NCBI GenBank assembly: GCA_032718475.1
Contig: JAUCBJ010004814.1
Coordinates: forward strand, 1 to 64,000
Reading direction: 5' to 3'
Source: Nemertoderma westbladi
Lineage: Eukaryota; Xenacoelomorpha; Nemertodermatida; Nemertodermatidae
Length of the DNA: 64,000 nt
The notes below the pieces were generated by a model, which was not told the origin of the DNA, ran no database searches, and worked only from the letters and a program-made list of their open reading frames with translations. The stretch's first letter is position 1; the number at the start of each line of letters is the position of its first letter. Shown here in pieces: positions 31,096 through 42,685 of the stretch. A program made the translations under genes and the position numbers.

Positions 31096-32735
31096 TGTAC
31101 TACTACTACTAGGTCGAGCGAACTCGGACAGTGGAAATGAGATCCTTCCAGGCTTCCCGATTCTCCATAGTTGTCGCAATTTCGTTTCTCCCAAGTTCAG
31201 TATCCCTTTCAAGTTGATCTATATATGTTATGGCAGGTCGTCCACGACTACGCTTTCCATGAGTTGGTTGCCAGAGAAGTAGATCTGGTATGACCTCGTC
31301 TTTACTTCGCCAGCAGTGCCCACTGAATCTTAATCTGCGTTCGCGGAGGGTGGTTGATACAGGTGGTACTGTACCATAAAGCTCGGCGTTTGTCATGTGT
31401 TGTCTCCAGCTGATGTTTAGGGCTGCCCTTAGTAGTCTTGTGTAGCAACCATCAATTCATTGTTCAAGTGATTTAGTCAGTGTCCAGGTCTCACCCCCGT
31501 ATAAAAATACACTTTCCACTGTGGCTCAAAAGAACTTAGTCTACAGGTGCCTGGAGAGATCTGATTTCCAGATGGCATCCATTTTTGATAGAGCTACCCA
31601 AGCCTTTGCTTTCCTAACTTCTATGTCCTTTTTGCTACTCTCTATCCATGATCCAAGGTACTGGAAGTCATCGACCTTCCTTAGTTGATTATTATCAATG
31701 GTTGTCAAGTTTCCATCAACATTAAAGGTCATGAATTCGGTCTTGGTAGCATTTATATGCAATCCAACCTCCTTAGCAGCCCTCTCCACTTTATTTAGTA
31801 GAAGCTGTGCATCTGCTAGCGTATTAGAGAGCAGGGCGATGTCATCCGCAAAGTCAGTGTCTGTGACTGTAGTTGCCGGATATCTACTACTTTTGCGTTC
31901 TTGAAGTGTGAATCCCAGATCTTCACCCTTTGTGGCCATCCTCATTGCGTAATCCAGCACAATTACAAATAGTAATGGTGCTAATGTGTCACCTTGCAGT
32001 ACGCCAGCAAGGATTGAGAAAAACTCAGTTTCACCATCTGGTGAGAGTACCTGCGCTTCTGTGTCACAATATAGCAATCCAATGCCAGCAACAATTACTT
32101 CTGGTATTCCATAAGCTCTTAGGATTTCAAGCATTTTACCTCTATGGATGGAGTCGAATACCTTCTTGAAGTCCACAAAAGTCATGACTGCGGGGAGATT
32201 CTTTGACTTAATTCCTTCAATCAGTCTCCGTAGTGCAAGTATCTGAGCTATTGTTGATCTACTTGGTCGAAATCCGTTTTGGCTCTTACGCAGTAGTTTC
32301 TCTATGTGAGGCCTAATCCTATATAGAATCATTTTATTGTATATTTTGGCAGCTACCACAAGCAGACAGATCCCACGATAGTTTGTTGTTATGCCGAGGT
32401 CTCCTTACTTGGGGAGAGGCTTTAGTTGACCTTTAGTCCAAATTGGTGGTGGCTTTTCCCCTTTTAACATCCGGTTGCAAACATTCAATAATGGTCTATT
32501 TAGCACTCCGGTTTTCCATACCTCCGCTGGGATTTCATCTAATCCACTCGCTTTATTATTGGACATGCTTTTAATGCTTCTTTGGAGTTCGGCAGGTGTG
32601 AAGTCCCCTGTTTCTATAGGTAGTGTCTTGTCATATATTTTCCTTGTTGGGCTGACCTCGATGATTGTAATAACCAGATATTCTAACCCTTTGTTAGGCT
32701 GGTTTGTAGACTTCTTGTAAAATTACCCTAAAAAT
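31096..32735 (-). pseudogene. RTE-type LINE inserted in element C
   Basis: Read on the minus strand this is a 5'-truncated RTE reverse transcriptase. The frame 31541-32359 carries FVDFKKVFDSI (motif A, Asp 63), GVLQGDTLAPLLF and FADD at 170-173. A frame change near 31400-31540 separates the C-terminal segment (31109-31396: LRERRLRFSGHCWRS, HGKRSRGRP). Upstream of 32359 further RT sequence (GLDEIPAEVWK) is out of frame. The 3' end carries a TAG-type tail at about 31097-31111. It is almost identical to 20906-21769. It belongs to the LINE, not to element C. Confidence 0.88.
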
Positions 32736-33630
32736 TCGTATGTGTAATTTTTTGTGTTTATTTAGAGATTATAATCTCACCCCAAATTGTACGTAATTTG
32801 TAGTATTAAGTAACTTAGGTAAATTAGAATTATTTGTTTTAGTGTCCAACAAGTAGCACTTCACTGAGAGCACACAGCTTCTGTGTAGTGACTCCTTCCG
32901 AGAAAAAATAACATTTATTTCAAATATTGACAAAACCCATTATACGGGTATATATATATTATAAATCAACTCAAACCGATTTATAAATAGAAGGCCTGTC
33001 ATACAACAATTAGGTCTTAATATCAGTTGGACTACTGCTTAAATAACGGTAATAAGGTAAAGTAAGGTAACCAAGTAACCCCTAAATTTCAGAAATTCAA
33101 TTATTCTAAAATAATTGACATACCGGTATTTACGATAGGCTTATTATATTTATTTCTATAAATTTAGGCTGAAATGATATACCGGTATTCTGTAATTAAT
33201 TCTAGTCCATAATTATACTTATATATACTATAAGTGTAAGCTGTATACCGGTATTCACGATAGGACTATTATATATTTATATATATTTGTGCTGAAATTA
33301 TATACCGGTATTCTGTGACAAATCTAGTCTGTAATAATTATACTTATATATACTATAAGTGTAAGCTGTATACCGGTATTCACGATAGGCCTATTATATA
33401 TTTATATATATTTGTGCTGAAATTATATACCGGTATTCTGTGACAAACCTAGTCTGTAATAATACTTATTTATACTATAAGTATATACCAGTACTCTAAT
33501 ATATTGTATATATATCACGTTACATAGAGTAACGATATCGGTAATTAATTACTAGGCTAACGGTGATACTGAATTACTAGACTTGCTTTAACTGTAATAT
33601 AGCAGTAGGTATTCAACTGTACAAACAAAC
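32736..33630. other. AT-rich leader sequence with a 122-125 bp repeat
   Basis: About three imperfect tandem units occur at 33120-33490, each containing ATACCGGTATTC twice and ending with GTGCTGAAATTATATACC. There is no gene. The ACCGGT-containing palindromes are a recurrent word across the window. Confidence 0.6.
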
Positions 33631-34759
33631 ATGTATGACACAAAGCAAAACCTGTCAGACAGTCTCTTAGATACAACCATCTGTGACCCAGACAGGAGTG
33701 TTGAACGTGTGAGACCGAAGTTCAATTCACCTCCTACTGTAAGAAAGATCATCCCTCCAGTAGTAGTATCAGACCCTAGGCTAGTCCAACACCGTAGGTC
33801 TATCATAGGCACTCGAGCTCAGGTCAAGCGGGACCAAGAAGCAGCGGAACAGCAGCAACACTCGAGCCGAGAACTTATTTCTCAGCGGCCCGACAGCTCC
33901 AGTAGTGCGGATACTGTAGAGCTGACACCAGAGCGCGGAGCAAAGATGGCAGATGCGGTTTATTCGGATCCCCTTCTCATCCTTCCTGCAGCCGTACTCA
34001 CTAGGGTATTGATTGCAGTGGAGGAACACCAGATTGATTGGGCGAGAAGTAAGCGATCGACCAAGGATATGCGGGATACACAAGGGAGGAACTGAAGTCT
34101 ATTGTCGAGTCGCAATGGAACTTCCCCGGACCCGGACTCCCGTTTGACTTATCGGAAGCTGCCTGGGAAGACATACACCGGATGGGAGTGACAAAAGACA
34201 CCAGCGATCCAACTGTATGGAAGAGGTCGGCAGCAGGATACGTACAGGGATTCTTCAGCTCTATGGAGCGATTAGAGGAACAACTGTTTAGACAACCCCA
34301 AGGACCTCAAGAGCTTATCAAGTTAGAGAAAGAATTCTAAGAATCAGACTAATCTTATCGGCCTTCGAGGAAGCTTCAAAAAGAAGACAAGACACGTCGT
34401 TGCAAGTTGCCGTAAAGACTTGGTTTCAATGGGTGAGTCTCCAGGTTCAAGGAACGGCCCAGTGGAAAGCTCAGCTGGCTGAGCGCTCAACCCATGGAGA
34501 ATCAACATACGCTACCTTTTCCCAAGTGGAAAGCGAAGCGACAGCAGAGAAACCGCATAAGAGGGATGCTATTGACATCTATCTGTCAGACTATCAACGA
34601 TTTGTAGGTGACAAAGAGTTGAGGAGACGGCTGGATGGACTTCGCCCTAATAGTGAAGGAGCCAAGTTTGTTCTGGACACAATAGATGCGGAAATGTTAG
34701 CTGCGAACCAAGCTAAATTTGATGAAAGCAGCCGCATCGCTGGGTCCATGAAGAACAAG
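33631..34759 (+). pseudogene. 5' ORF of element C, unclassified
   Basis: An ATG at 33631 opens 154 codons (MYDTKQNLSDSLLD). The protein then seems to continue in two other frames: AWEDIHRMGVTKDTSDPTVW around 34160-34230 and RDAIDIYLSDYQRFVGDKEL around 34560-34620. The segment ends at 34759. The pieces together suggest an ancestral protein of about 370 residues broken by at least two indels. I recognise no domain. Its place ahead of gag resembles ORF1 of element A, although sequences are not alike. It probably once ran into the Ala-rich segment at 35394, before the repeat insertion at 34783. Confidence 0.5.
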
Positions 34760-34782
34760 TAAAGAAAAAACGTATAGAAGAC

Positions 34783-34945
34783 ACGTTCGTGGGGACTTTG
34801 CGCAGCACGTAGTTGGCAAGCCTTGGCATACGGTTCATATAGAGCAAATGGGGCATGTCTAGTTTGGACCCCATATCCCATGCTATAAATGTATTCATTC
34901 GATATACAATCATATGTTAATCCGCTAGGTGGTGTCAAATTGTTA
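34783..34945 (+). repeat. Interspersed repeat of about 165 bases
   Basis: The sequence GTTCGTGGGGACTTTGCGCA...GTGGTGTCAAATTGTT is shared, with few changes, with 26334-26496. An inverted partial match occurs at 35310-35400, where GACAGACAGACGG repeats adjoin it. It looks like a small mobile repeat that has entered both element C and a TTAA element. Confidence 0.7.
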
Positions 34946-35393
34946 TTCTGCAATTTCGTACTTACCAGTGCAGCACTGTACAGCAGTACCGTACCGGTAG
35001 GCCTATGTCATTACTTCTGAGTCTCTAGCGGATCCCCAATTAAATGTCTTAACTTTTCAATTTCGTAAAAGATAGACTTCATGATTCTCTACAGGCCACC
35101 AAAATTTCAGCTCAGGAAAATGAGGCCTTCCCGAGAAATTTAACATTTTCTAAAAACCACATAATCTGTCGTAGCTGACGTCAGACTGCATGATTTTTGA
35201 ACAAACTTTACAAACTTTCTAAACTTTCACTCTACTACTTACCTACTAAGTTTGGTTCAATTCCGAACGAGCGATGCCGAGAAATTCGCGTTCAAACATT
35301 TACCATACAGACGGACGGACAGACAGACAGACAGACGGACATGCCCCATTTGCCCTATATGAACCGTATGCAAAGGCTCGCCGACTACGTGTC
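34946..35393. other. Inserted noncoding segment with GACA repeats
   Basis: No gene. A (GACA)n microsatellite lies at 35312-35340, and inverted similarity to the 165-base repeat lies at 35340-35393. The segment appears to separate the 5' ORF from its Ala-rich continuation. Confidence 0.45.
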
Positions 35394-35762
35394 TCGCCCC
35401 ACAGAAAGACAGCAGCAGCGGCAATGGCAGCGGCAGAAGCGGAAAGAAAGGCGGCAGAGGCAGTGGCAGAGGCAAAAGCGGCAGCTGCAGCAATAAAAGC
35501 GGCAGCGGCAGAGGCAAAAGCGGCAGCAGCAGAGGCAAAAGCGGCAGCTGCGGCAGTAGAAGCGGAAAGAAAAGCGGCAGCGGCAGAGGCAAAAGCGGCA
35601 GTTGCAGCAGTAGAAGCGGAAAGTAAAGCGGCAGCGGCAGCGGCAGAGGCAAAAGCGGCAGCGGCAGAAGCGGAAAGAAAGATAGCAGTGGCAGAAGCAG
35701 AACGAAGAGCATCTGAAGAGACCACCCAACTAGAGTTACCCAAAGAGGTGAGGTCTCTATAG
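35394..35762 (+). pseudogene. Ala/Glu/Lys-rich helical repeat of element C
   Basis: The plus-strand frame encodes units such as AAAEAKAAAAEAERKAAAE, a strongly helical alanine-rich coiled-coil-like chain, ending TQLELPKEVRSL and a stop at 35760-35762. It lacks its own start. The upstream bases are the inserted repeat, so it is probably the C-terminal part of the 5' ORF. The opposite-strand Leu- and Ala/Ser-rich frames are shadows of the repeat. A coding coiled coil here parallels ORF1 of element A. Confidence 0.5.
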
Positions 35763-36989
35763 GGGTGACTCTAACAGGCGGTGGCGGACTCGTGAGGGTC
35801 TGGGGGCACGTTAAATTGTTGGTATAGTGCAGGGGAGTTACTGAAGGCCCTCGTGTCTAGCGAACCATGAATCAACATGGTGCCGTGGTACCGTCTAGTC
35901 GGCCTGTTGCCGTACTGCCAGTCCTGTACACAGTAGGGGTGGTGGCTTAGTGTGATCTGTGGTTTATGCGGTCTATGTGGTAGGTCTATGTTTGGTATGT
36001 ATGAGTTGACCAGACTCTTTGCTGTCTCCAATCGGTTGCCGAAACGTGTCTTTTCCCAGGGTAGCACTATTGGAATGGAGGTGTTGCATCGGAATGGGCA
36101 GGATTCTGATGATTCTGTTGGTACTACTATTGGAATGGAGGTAGCACCCGGAATATCCGCTGCAAGGAGGGGATGGTGGTAGTGTGGTCCGAGTGAATGA
36201 TACTCTGGAATCTGTGGTTTGTGTGTGGACGATCAGTGGCAGTTTGCTTGAGCTTTCTGTTGCTGTGGGTACGTGGTATACGTGAGTGTATGTATGGCCA
36301 CTGCGAGTGAGTATGGGAACCCTTGCCGGTTGGTCTAGACGCCGCTGGTATTAGTAGGACCCTATCTTTACAGCGCCCCAGCATACTTTGTGCACACAAA
36401 GTTATTTTGCCCTGACGGCAAAATAAGGTACTCTCGGCTCTTTTAACAGTCGATACAATTTAGTCCCCTCTGATTTTGTCCCCGATTTTGTCTTTCCCGA
36501 TTATGTCCTCTGTGTGTGCATGGTATGTGTCAGATTTTGTGTTTACCATAGTGTACTTGATATTTTGAACATCTATTGAGTACACGTGTACAGTGACTGG
36601 TAAGTGGTTACTTGTTCCTAGCTTTCGAGCTAGTCAGTATTGTTTGCGGAACCGATTTCCCCTCAATACTGCCAGTGAGGCGGGTGAAAACGTGTCAAAA
36701 TTCCATGTTGGGTAGCGCAAGCCCACTTGGGACAAGACCGTCGGTTTGGCTCAAGGGCGACCTTGATGCTCGATCGCTATCGACTGGTCCACCCGCCTGT
36801 TGACTCTCTGAGTTGGCTCAATGTACAGTCAGGCCACAGTAAGATGACAGTAGGTGAACTTTGTGCTATTCGGCTACACACGACGAGCTGTGCCGGTGTG
36901 ATCGGGGGATTGAAAATTGAACCCGGGAAGCATCGGGCTACCCTCCGGCCCGGTCTGATAAAAACGGAGTCGGACTGGCCCCAAGGGTA
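35763..36989. other. Noncoding stretch ahead of gag in element C
   Basis: I see no convincing gene. A short duplicated phrase ACTATTGGAATGGAGGT occurs at about 36067 and 36128. A frame from about 36727 to 36990 has some coding flavour but no recognisable domain. Confidence 0.4.
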
Positions 36990-38720
36990 GTGGAAAAGCG
37001 TCCTCCTCGTGGGTGCGCCTCGGGGAGGAGCCCAGAAGGACATAAGTGGGAAAATCTGCAAGAGAAGCAAGACTACATAGATAAACAGAGAACAGCTACT
37101 CAGTGGCAGCTGATAAGTCGATCCACTCCCAAACGACAGGGATTTACATCCTCTGATGAAGGCGATACCACCGATCCTGAAGGCGGAGGAAATAGATCTC
37201 GTCTAAGTAGGCGTAGAAGAATGTCCCACCGTCAGAAATTGCCTGATTTGCCCCCAGCTGTTAGAAGGCAACTAACTAACACAGACTTAGGTAGTATAGA
37301 ACCCATAGACCAAATAATTAAAATAGAAAGACTCCCTACTATAGTAGATGAGCCTGAAATAATTAGGCCTGTTCTCGAAGCCACCCCTTCGGTGATAGAG
37401 ACACCTGTACTCCCAGAACCTACCTCTAAATTCCCTTTGCACAGTACTAAACTACCTGTGCCCAGTAGGACTGTTCCCGAGTCCAAACCCGTCCTGGACG
37501 CCGAGCAAGACATCAAGAATTTATCGCCCGTCGTCTCTCATCTGCCCACTACTACGTTGGCGTCTCCCACTTCAGCAGTCGAGTGGGTGGATGAGGGGCG
37601 GCAAGGGATGAATCTCCTGCTCGGGCAGATGCAGGAGACTGTTCAACAGTTTAAGGGAACAGTAAGGGAAAGTAGGTTAGAGTTGCAAGAAGTGCAGCAA
37701 AGTATCGCGTTAGAACGCGATAAATTAGTAAATACACAAAAGGGTATACCACCACCCCCTATAACAATGTGTCAACCTGTTAGGCCTGAAGTATTTCATG
37801 CGCAAGGTGTGGAGCTTACACGCATCTATACTGCTAGTGAAGTAGAAACTCCTATAGTAAACCCTATTAAGGGTAATTATAAACCTGTTGACAATGATAT
37901 TCCATATAGACTTGATAATAATCCAAGAAATTTATATACCGATAACTCGATATTAAATAACACGATGGCCCAAGAAAGTTTTACGCATCAAATGGCTAGA
38001 ACCGAAGCCCGTCAAGCGGTAAAGGTGGGAGAGATCGTCAAGTTCAATGGAGATGAGATGAAATGGTTACCTTTTAATGAATATTATAAAGATAACATAC
38101 AGAACTCTGTGCTATCTAACGGAGAGAAACTTAGATTCCTCATCGAGTGCTTGGAAGGATCTCCCAAGTTAATGGCGTTAAAGTTTATTGGACATCCAGA
38201 TGGATTAAGACAAGTTTGGGATACACTAAACATCAGGTATGGTAATAGGACTAACATAGCTAGGTATTTATATGCGAAATTAATGGTGCCCCGAAAGTTT
38301 CTTAGCAGCGGGATTATAGAGTTTTACAACGAGATTCAAGAGATCTGTAGACAACTAGATTGGTTAGGTAAGTCTCATGAATACCAAAATTCTATGGTTG
38401 TAGGACCCTTAGCGTCAACTTTGCCAAAGGGTGGAGTAGGTACACGCTGGGACAAGAAAGTGTTATATATGATGGAACAACAACGAAGAGAGCCTACCAT
38501 GGCTGATCTCATGTCATTCTTAGATGGAGAGGTAAAATTACAGCTCCTAAAGCAGTCCAGAGAGAAGTCGCCGGAAAATAAGGTAAGTGTGAAAACCGTT
38601 TCTAGGAGAAAGGTAAAACCAGTGTGCTATACAGACGACGGCGAAAGCCAGGCTTCTCGAGAGGAAGACAGCAGGAAAGACACGGAAAGATCTTACTATG
38701 ACAACAAAGCGCCTAAGTAA
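36990..38720 (+). CDS. BEL/Pao Gag of element C
   Basis: A 576-codon frame. The listed start is a GTG; the first good ATG is at residue 78 (MSHRQKLPDLPP), and the frame is open further upstream, so the true start is not settled. Residues 203-250 form a coiled coil (MQETVQQFKGTVRESRLELQ). Residues 345-480 match the DUF1759-type capsid core: IVKFNGDEMKWLPFNEYYK, LRFLIECLEGSPKLMALKF and IRYGNRTNIARYLYAKLMVP. LYMMEQQRREPTMADLMSFL follows. It would form the particle shell. The frame ends at 38720 and the zinc-knuckle frame overlaps in +1, which fits either frameshifting or decay. Confidence 0.88.
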   Translation: MEKRPPRGCASGRSPEGHKWENLQEKQDYIDKQRTATQWQLISRSTPKRQGFTSSDEGDTTDPEGGGNRSRLSRRRRMSHRQKLPDLPPAVRRQLTNTDLGSIEPIDQIIKIERLPTIVDEPEIIRPVLEATPSVIETPVLPEPTSKFPLHSTKLPVPSRTVPESKPVLDAEQDIKNLSPVVSHLPTTTLASPTSAVEWVDEGRQGMNLLLGQMQETVQQFKGTVRESRLELQEVQQSIALERDKLVNTQKGIPPPPITMCQPVRPEVFHAQGVELTRIYTASEVETPIVNPIKGNYKPVDNDIPYRLDNNPRNLYTDNSILNNTMAQESFTHQMARTEARQAVKVGEIVKFNGDEMKWLPFNEYYKDNIQNSVLSNGEKLRFLIECLEGSPKLMALKFIGHPDGLRQVWDTLNIRYGNRTNIARYLYAKLMVPRKFLSSGIIEFYNEIQEICRQLDWLGKSHEYQNSMVVGPLASTLPKGGVGTRWDKKVLYMMEQQRREPTMADLMSFLDGEVKLQLLKQSREKSPENKVSVKTVSRRKVKPVCYTDDGESQASREEDSRKDTERSYYDNKAPK

Positions 38721-39357
38721 ATTCAAGTCTCGAACCAATGACAGGAGAGAACAGGTAAGAAAAACTCCTCCTACGTCTCCTAAGAGAATTCATGGAAGAA
38801 AGCCCGAGGAAAGAACGAGTGTGCACAACGTTACCCAAAGTAAGGTAAGTAACATCAAACCAAAATGTTTGCTGTGCGACGGGCCGCACCGTTTAAGTGC
38901 GTGTGATGAATTCCTGAGGAAATCACTAAAGGATAGACGTGAAGTCATGTGGGATAAGCGGTTGTGTTATAATTGCCTCAGACGAGGACACCAACAGCGA
39001 ACCTGTTACTCCGACGCAAGGTGTGCAAAGTGCGGCGCAAAACATCATATCTTGTTGCACAGTGAATTCGAACGAAACAGCCCGAGTCAGGTAAGTGAGT
39101 CCGAACTACATGTCCAATTCAGTGATGTGAACGACACTGACCAAAGTTCTGAGATGGAAGGATTCTATACGGACGAATTCTCCGATGAAAACGAATCCTG
39201 TTACCTGATAAATACCGCAGTGTATCGAGCACTTATGTATGAAAAGGACACCGACAGTGAGCTCCCCCTAACTACTTCTGTCCGACAACCATCTTGGAAA
39301 GCACCAACTTCCAATGTAGGATTTTCCCGTAGTGCAGTTGAGGGTCCACGGACCTGA
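38698..39357 (+). CDS. Zinc-knuckle segment of Gag-Pol, element C
   Basis: The frame overlaps the end of gag by 23 bases. It contains the Pao-type zinc array: CLLCDGPHRLSAC (57-69), then CYNCLRRGHQQRTC (90-103, CX2CX4HX4C) and a third CAKCGAKHH. A Ser/Glu-rich acidic linker follows. This nucleic-acid-binding region normally lies between the Gag core and the protease. It is in a different frame from both the gag and protease frames, each junction being a short overlap (23 and 26 bases). Confidence 0.85.
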   Translation: MTTKRLSKFKSRTNDRREQVRKTPPTSPKRIHGRKPEERTSVHNVTQSKVSNIKPKCLLCDGPHRLSACDEFLRKSLKDRREVMWDKRLCYNCLRRGHQQRTCYSDARCAKCGAKHHILLHSEFERNSPSQVSESELHVQFSDVNDTDQSSEMEGFYTDEFSDENESCYLINTAVYRALMYEKDTDSELPLTTSVRQPSWKAPTSNVGFSRSAVEGPRT

Positions 39358-40462
39358 AAGGAGTTATATAGTGAACGCCCTCCTTGACTCCGGTAGCACA
39401 GGAAAATTCATCGACAAAGAACTAGCCGAAGACATCTTTGCTGGACAACCCAAGTTCCGAACTAAGTTAAACATGTCAGGAATTATGCAGGTTTGGAAAT
39501 CTACAGTAATAGCAGATTATTATGTAGGTGCGTTGTCCACCCCCCAGGATGAACTAGCAGAACACAGTATAAGGTCAGTAAAGATGGTGGCGATAAAGAA
39601 CTTCGCTACCAGCCAAGTAGAACCTTATAACTGGGATGAGGACGATTTCACCCAGCAGCTTAAGATACCTAGATTCAACACAGACTACCCTGGAGTGCAA
39701 ATACTCATCGGCCAAAATGCGCATGAAGCGCTTGAGACATTGGAGAAACGGCCTGCTCAACCGCAACCACTACAAGCCTATGCGGGAAGAACTAGAGTAG
39801 GTTGGTACTTTACTGGCCCTTCCCGTAGAACTCTCATGGAAAGGTTACCCAAAGAACGGTTCTACCAAGTAAGTGAATGGGAAGCGGAGAGCAGTGAGGT
39901 GGACGACCCAACTGAGGGAACACCATACTCCTCAGATAATGACGAAATTAACTCCAATATAGATCAATGGAGACATTGCCCCGAGACGATTAATCTAGTC
40001 GACATCGCTTCCAGAGGAGCAACTCCTCAAGAACTGACAGATACTCCAGACTGGTTAGGTGGACCCGACTTCCTAAGTAAAGAAGATGAATGGCCTCCCC
40101 ATCGTACCACGGCTGAGATTAGACAAGCCAAGGGAGCGGAGAAAGTCAAACCTAAAACCCGGACGAGTAAATCAAGGTTATTTAAACCCGTGATAGATCT
40201 GTCTGTACTACACATTGCCAGGGACGACGCTGTGGATCTAAACTCCCCCACCGCGATCCGATCTGTTGTGGAGATCAGAGAGAGAGACTGGAGATCTGGA
40301 ACACCAGATGTCTCGCCGGGACTCTCACCTCTCCTGCCGGGAGCGATGGACCACTATAGATCCTGGAATCGGCTTTGTAAGGCCGTCGTGTATTTGAAGC
40401 GATGTTTCTATCGTCACTATTCCAGGACGAAGAGGAAACCTGGAATTGTATTCGAAACATAG
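39332..40462 (+). pseudogene. Aspartic protease joined to an RNase H tail (RT deleted)
   Basis: The first half is a Pao protease: NALLDSGSTGKFID with catalytic Asp 19, then GVQILIGQNAHEALE and RTRVGWYFTGP. After an acidic linker the text jumps to QWRHCPETINLVDIASRG and GGPDFLSKEDEWPP, which in BEL elements lies after RNase H. The whole polymerase, about 450 codons, is therefore missing near 39920-39970, and the join is in frame. The end, RLCKAVVYLKRCFYRHY, resembles the linker before integrase, which is also absent. It is a defective pol derivative. The listed start is an arbitrary GTG. Confidence 0.82.
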
Positions 40463-42238
40463 CAGCTCAATCGCCCAGTTGGTCGTTTATGTTTACTGGA
40501 AAGAGAACTCTCCGGAAACTATGGAAGGCAAGATACTCTTCCCACGACCACCTCCCTAATCCAACAAACATCTAGGGACTCCCCAACGTAACAGCGTCTG
40601 GAGTGGGTGTGTGACTATATTATTTTATATTTGTTTTTATTATTTTATATTTATGTATGTATTATTATGTAATTTTATTATAATCGTTTTCTTTAATTTT
40701 ATTTAGTAGAATGTTATTTTAGCAATTATCTAGTAGATTAGTGCAATATATATTCGCGTTTATTACTTAATTACTTATATATTATATATTTAGTGCGACG
40801 GCGAGAAATAATTCTTTTTCTCTTTCCTTACTGTCCGTATCATATTATAAATACGTGACTACAGTAAGATGAAATGTCCGTACTTATTAAAGTACAATAA
40901 AGCTCCTACTATATTCAAGTATTATTAGTAAGTAGAGTATTAGGAATGCAAAGTTCAGATCCTCGTGTCTCGGCTAAACCAATCTCTGGGTAGACCTTGG
41001 AAACGACTTGCCTCTTCTCACTGACATTGCTTCTTGCGATATTGCTCTCATACCGTATATTAAATAATACATATAGTAGCGTGATGTCCCTTTAACAGTA
41101 GCGTAAAACACAAAAATAAATCTGTTGAACCCTTTGACCATCTGTAATTCTAGTCGATTAAGATATCGCGGCACCCACCGATATACTTGAAAGACAAAAT
41201 TCTAGAATCAGTGGTTAATGTCCCCAGACATGTTCTGGAATAAACCGGTGCCCATCTTAAATATTAATTATTAATATTTATAAAATCTGTCAAATTTTAT
41301 ATCCTTTAAAATTCTAGTCTATTAAGATATCGTAGCACTTACCGATATTCTTAAAAAGACCATTTTCCTAGAATCAAGGATCCCAGTCCCCAGACATGTT
41401 CTGGAATAAAATTGTGTCTATTTTAATATTAAATGATAAAATTTACGGGAATAAATTTAAATTCATATCTTTTAATGAATTTGATAAATTGTCATTTTTA
41501 TGCAATTTATAACATTCCCAAAATTCCATTAATTAAGAGATCATGGGAGCGGAGATTCACCTTATTAAGTGTATTAGTGTGCGAGAATCTCCAATATATA
41601 GTCAATAGCCGATAAAATTCATAAAATCATGTATAAAGAGGAATATTGACAATTAAAGAATTACTATTAAATAGCATCCCAGATCTGTATGCATGAGAAT
41701 TACCCTAATTCTACTGCTAGCTTTCCATAATGTCACCATGGCAACAACCACGCTAGAATTAGAAGTGAGTTAAAAGAACAATAAAGGCTTGCCCTATTGA
41801 ATAGCATAAAGAATAAATAGCACACTGCTAGTATCCAAAGATACCCAATAATAACGTGACATTCTGGAAGGCACTTGACTAACGTACAAATCAAATGGCC
41901 CGAATGTGTGCGGTTTGTGACAGTTATGTGGAATTTGTGTGTTTATAGGTGGATGTTACTACTAAAGTGTGTTTATGGTAGCGAGTCGCAATTGTGAAAG
42001 TAGCCCTAACTCTCCAGTAAGAACCTGAAGTAAATCTAAGCCTTTGGGACGGACGGTGGAGTGACTCGCGCTGGTTGTTGTGGTCGTTGTGCAGCTACTA
42101 CATTGGCGATAGGCACATCGGCGAAAGTACACCAGCGCTGAGGATCTTGCGCTGTCCGGGGGCCGAGAGGGGTAGGCAGCGACGCCTGCTAGCCTAATTA
42201 TAAACTCATTATGATATTGATAAACTCATATAGCAGCT
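40463..42238. other. Noncoding stretch with a 164-bp spaced duplication
   Basis: No gene is recognised. Two similar segments, 41147-41244 and 41311-41410, both run from ATTCTAGTC through TTAAGATATCG to CCCCAGACATGTTCTGGAATAAA. Each contains the palindrome CCAGACATGTTCTGG (one mismatch from perfect symmetry). AT-rich runs occupy 40610-40790. Confidence 0.5.
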
Positions 42239-42685
42239 ATGACTGAGTTGATAGAAGATGATCTTGGTATCAGGGAGCGATATACTCTACCTTTACAAGC
42301 GTTTGTCGATAGCTTGATACGCGGCGATGCTAGTCCAACTACTACGGAGGACGATGGTCGTTATATCGAACCGCCAATGTCCCAGGAGCAACTTACGCGT
42401 GAATTGGACTATAGAAAATTCACCGCTCGCTATACGCATCGTAATGGTACGTATATGGACTTCTTAACTACTGGCCATCCTATCGATTTACACGATACGG
42501 ATGATGTAGACACCGAAAGGGAAATGGTTTTATTTAAATATCATACCCAGCGGAGTCGGAACGATAAACCAAGAATCGAATGTGAAAATTCTATTCAAAA
42601 TCGAATCGAAAGAGAAGACGTTAAAGAACCGGATAAACGCGGTAACTCCAACGTATATTTGGAATTCTTGAGAGAAACATTGTAA
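42239..42685 (+). CDS. 3' ORF 1 of element C, unclassified
   Basis: An ATG at 42239 (MTELIEDDLGIRERY) opens 148 codons of balanced, charged sequence with KFTARYTHRNGTYMDFL near the middle. There is no signal peptide or membrane segment. I do not recognise the family. It lies where A-type elements carry their accessory genes, downstream of pol, but shows no CCHC motif. Codon-like composition and the clean ATG make it plausible as a gene. The rest of the 3' region may have been one longer ORF in an intact relative. Confidence 0.5.
   Translation: MTELIEDDLGIRERYTLPLQAFVDSLIRGDASPTTTEDDGRYIEPPMSQEQLTRELDYRKFTARYTHRNGTYMDFLTTGHPIDLHDTDDVDTEREMVLFKYHTQRSRNDKPRIECENSIQNRIEREDVKEPDKRGNSNVYLEFLRETL

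Noticed and set aside
31109-32359. Reverse transcriptase belonging to element C
   Set aside because: It is on the opposite strand, is RTE-type with FADD and a TAG tail, and matches the LINE at 20.9 kb.
35257-35743. Long Leu-rich and Ala/Ser-rich minus-strand frames
   Set aside because: They are shadows of the plus-strand Ala/Glu/Lys repeat; a trinucleotide-biased repeat is open in several frames.
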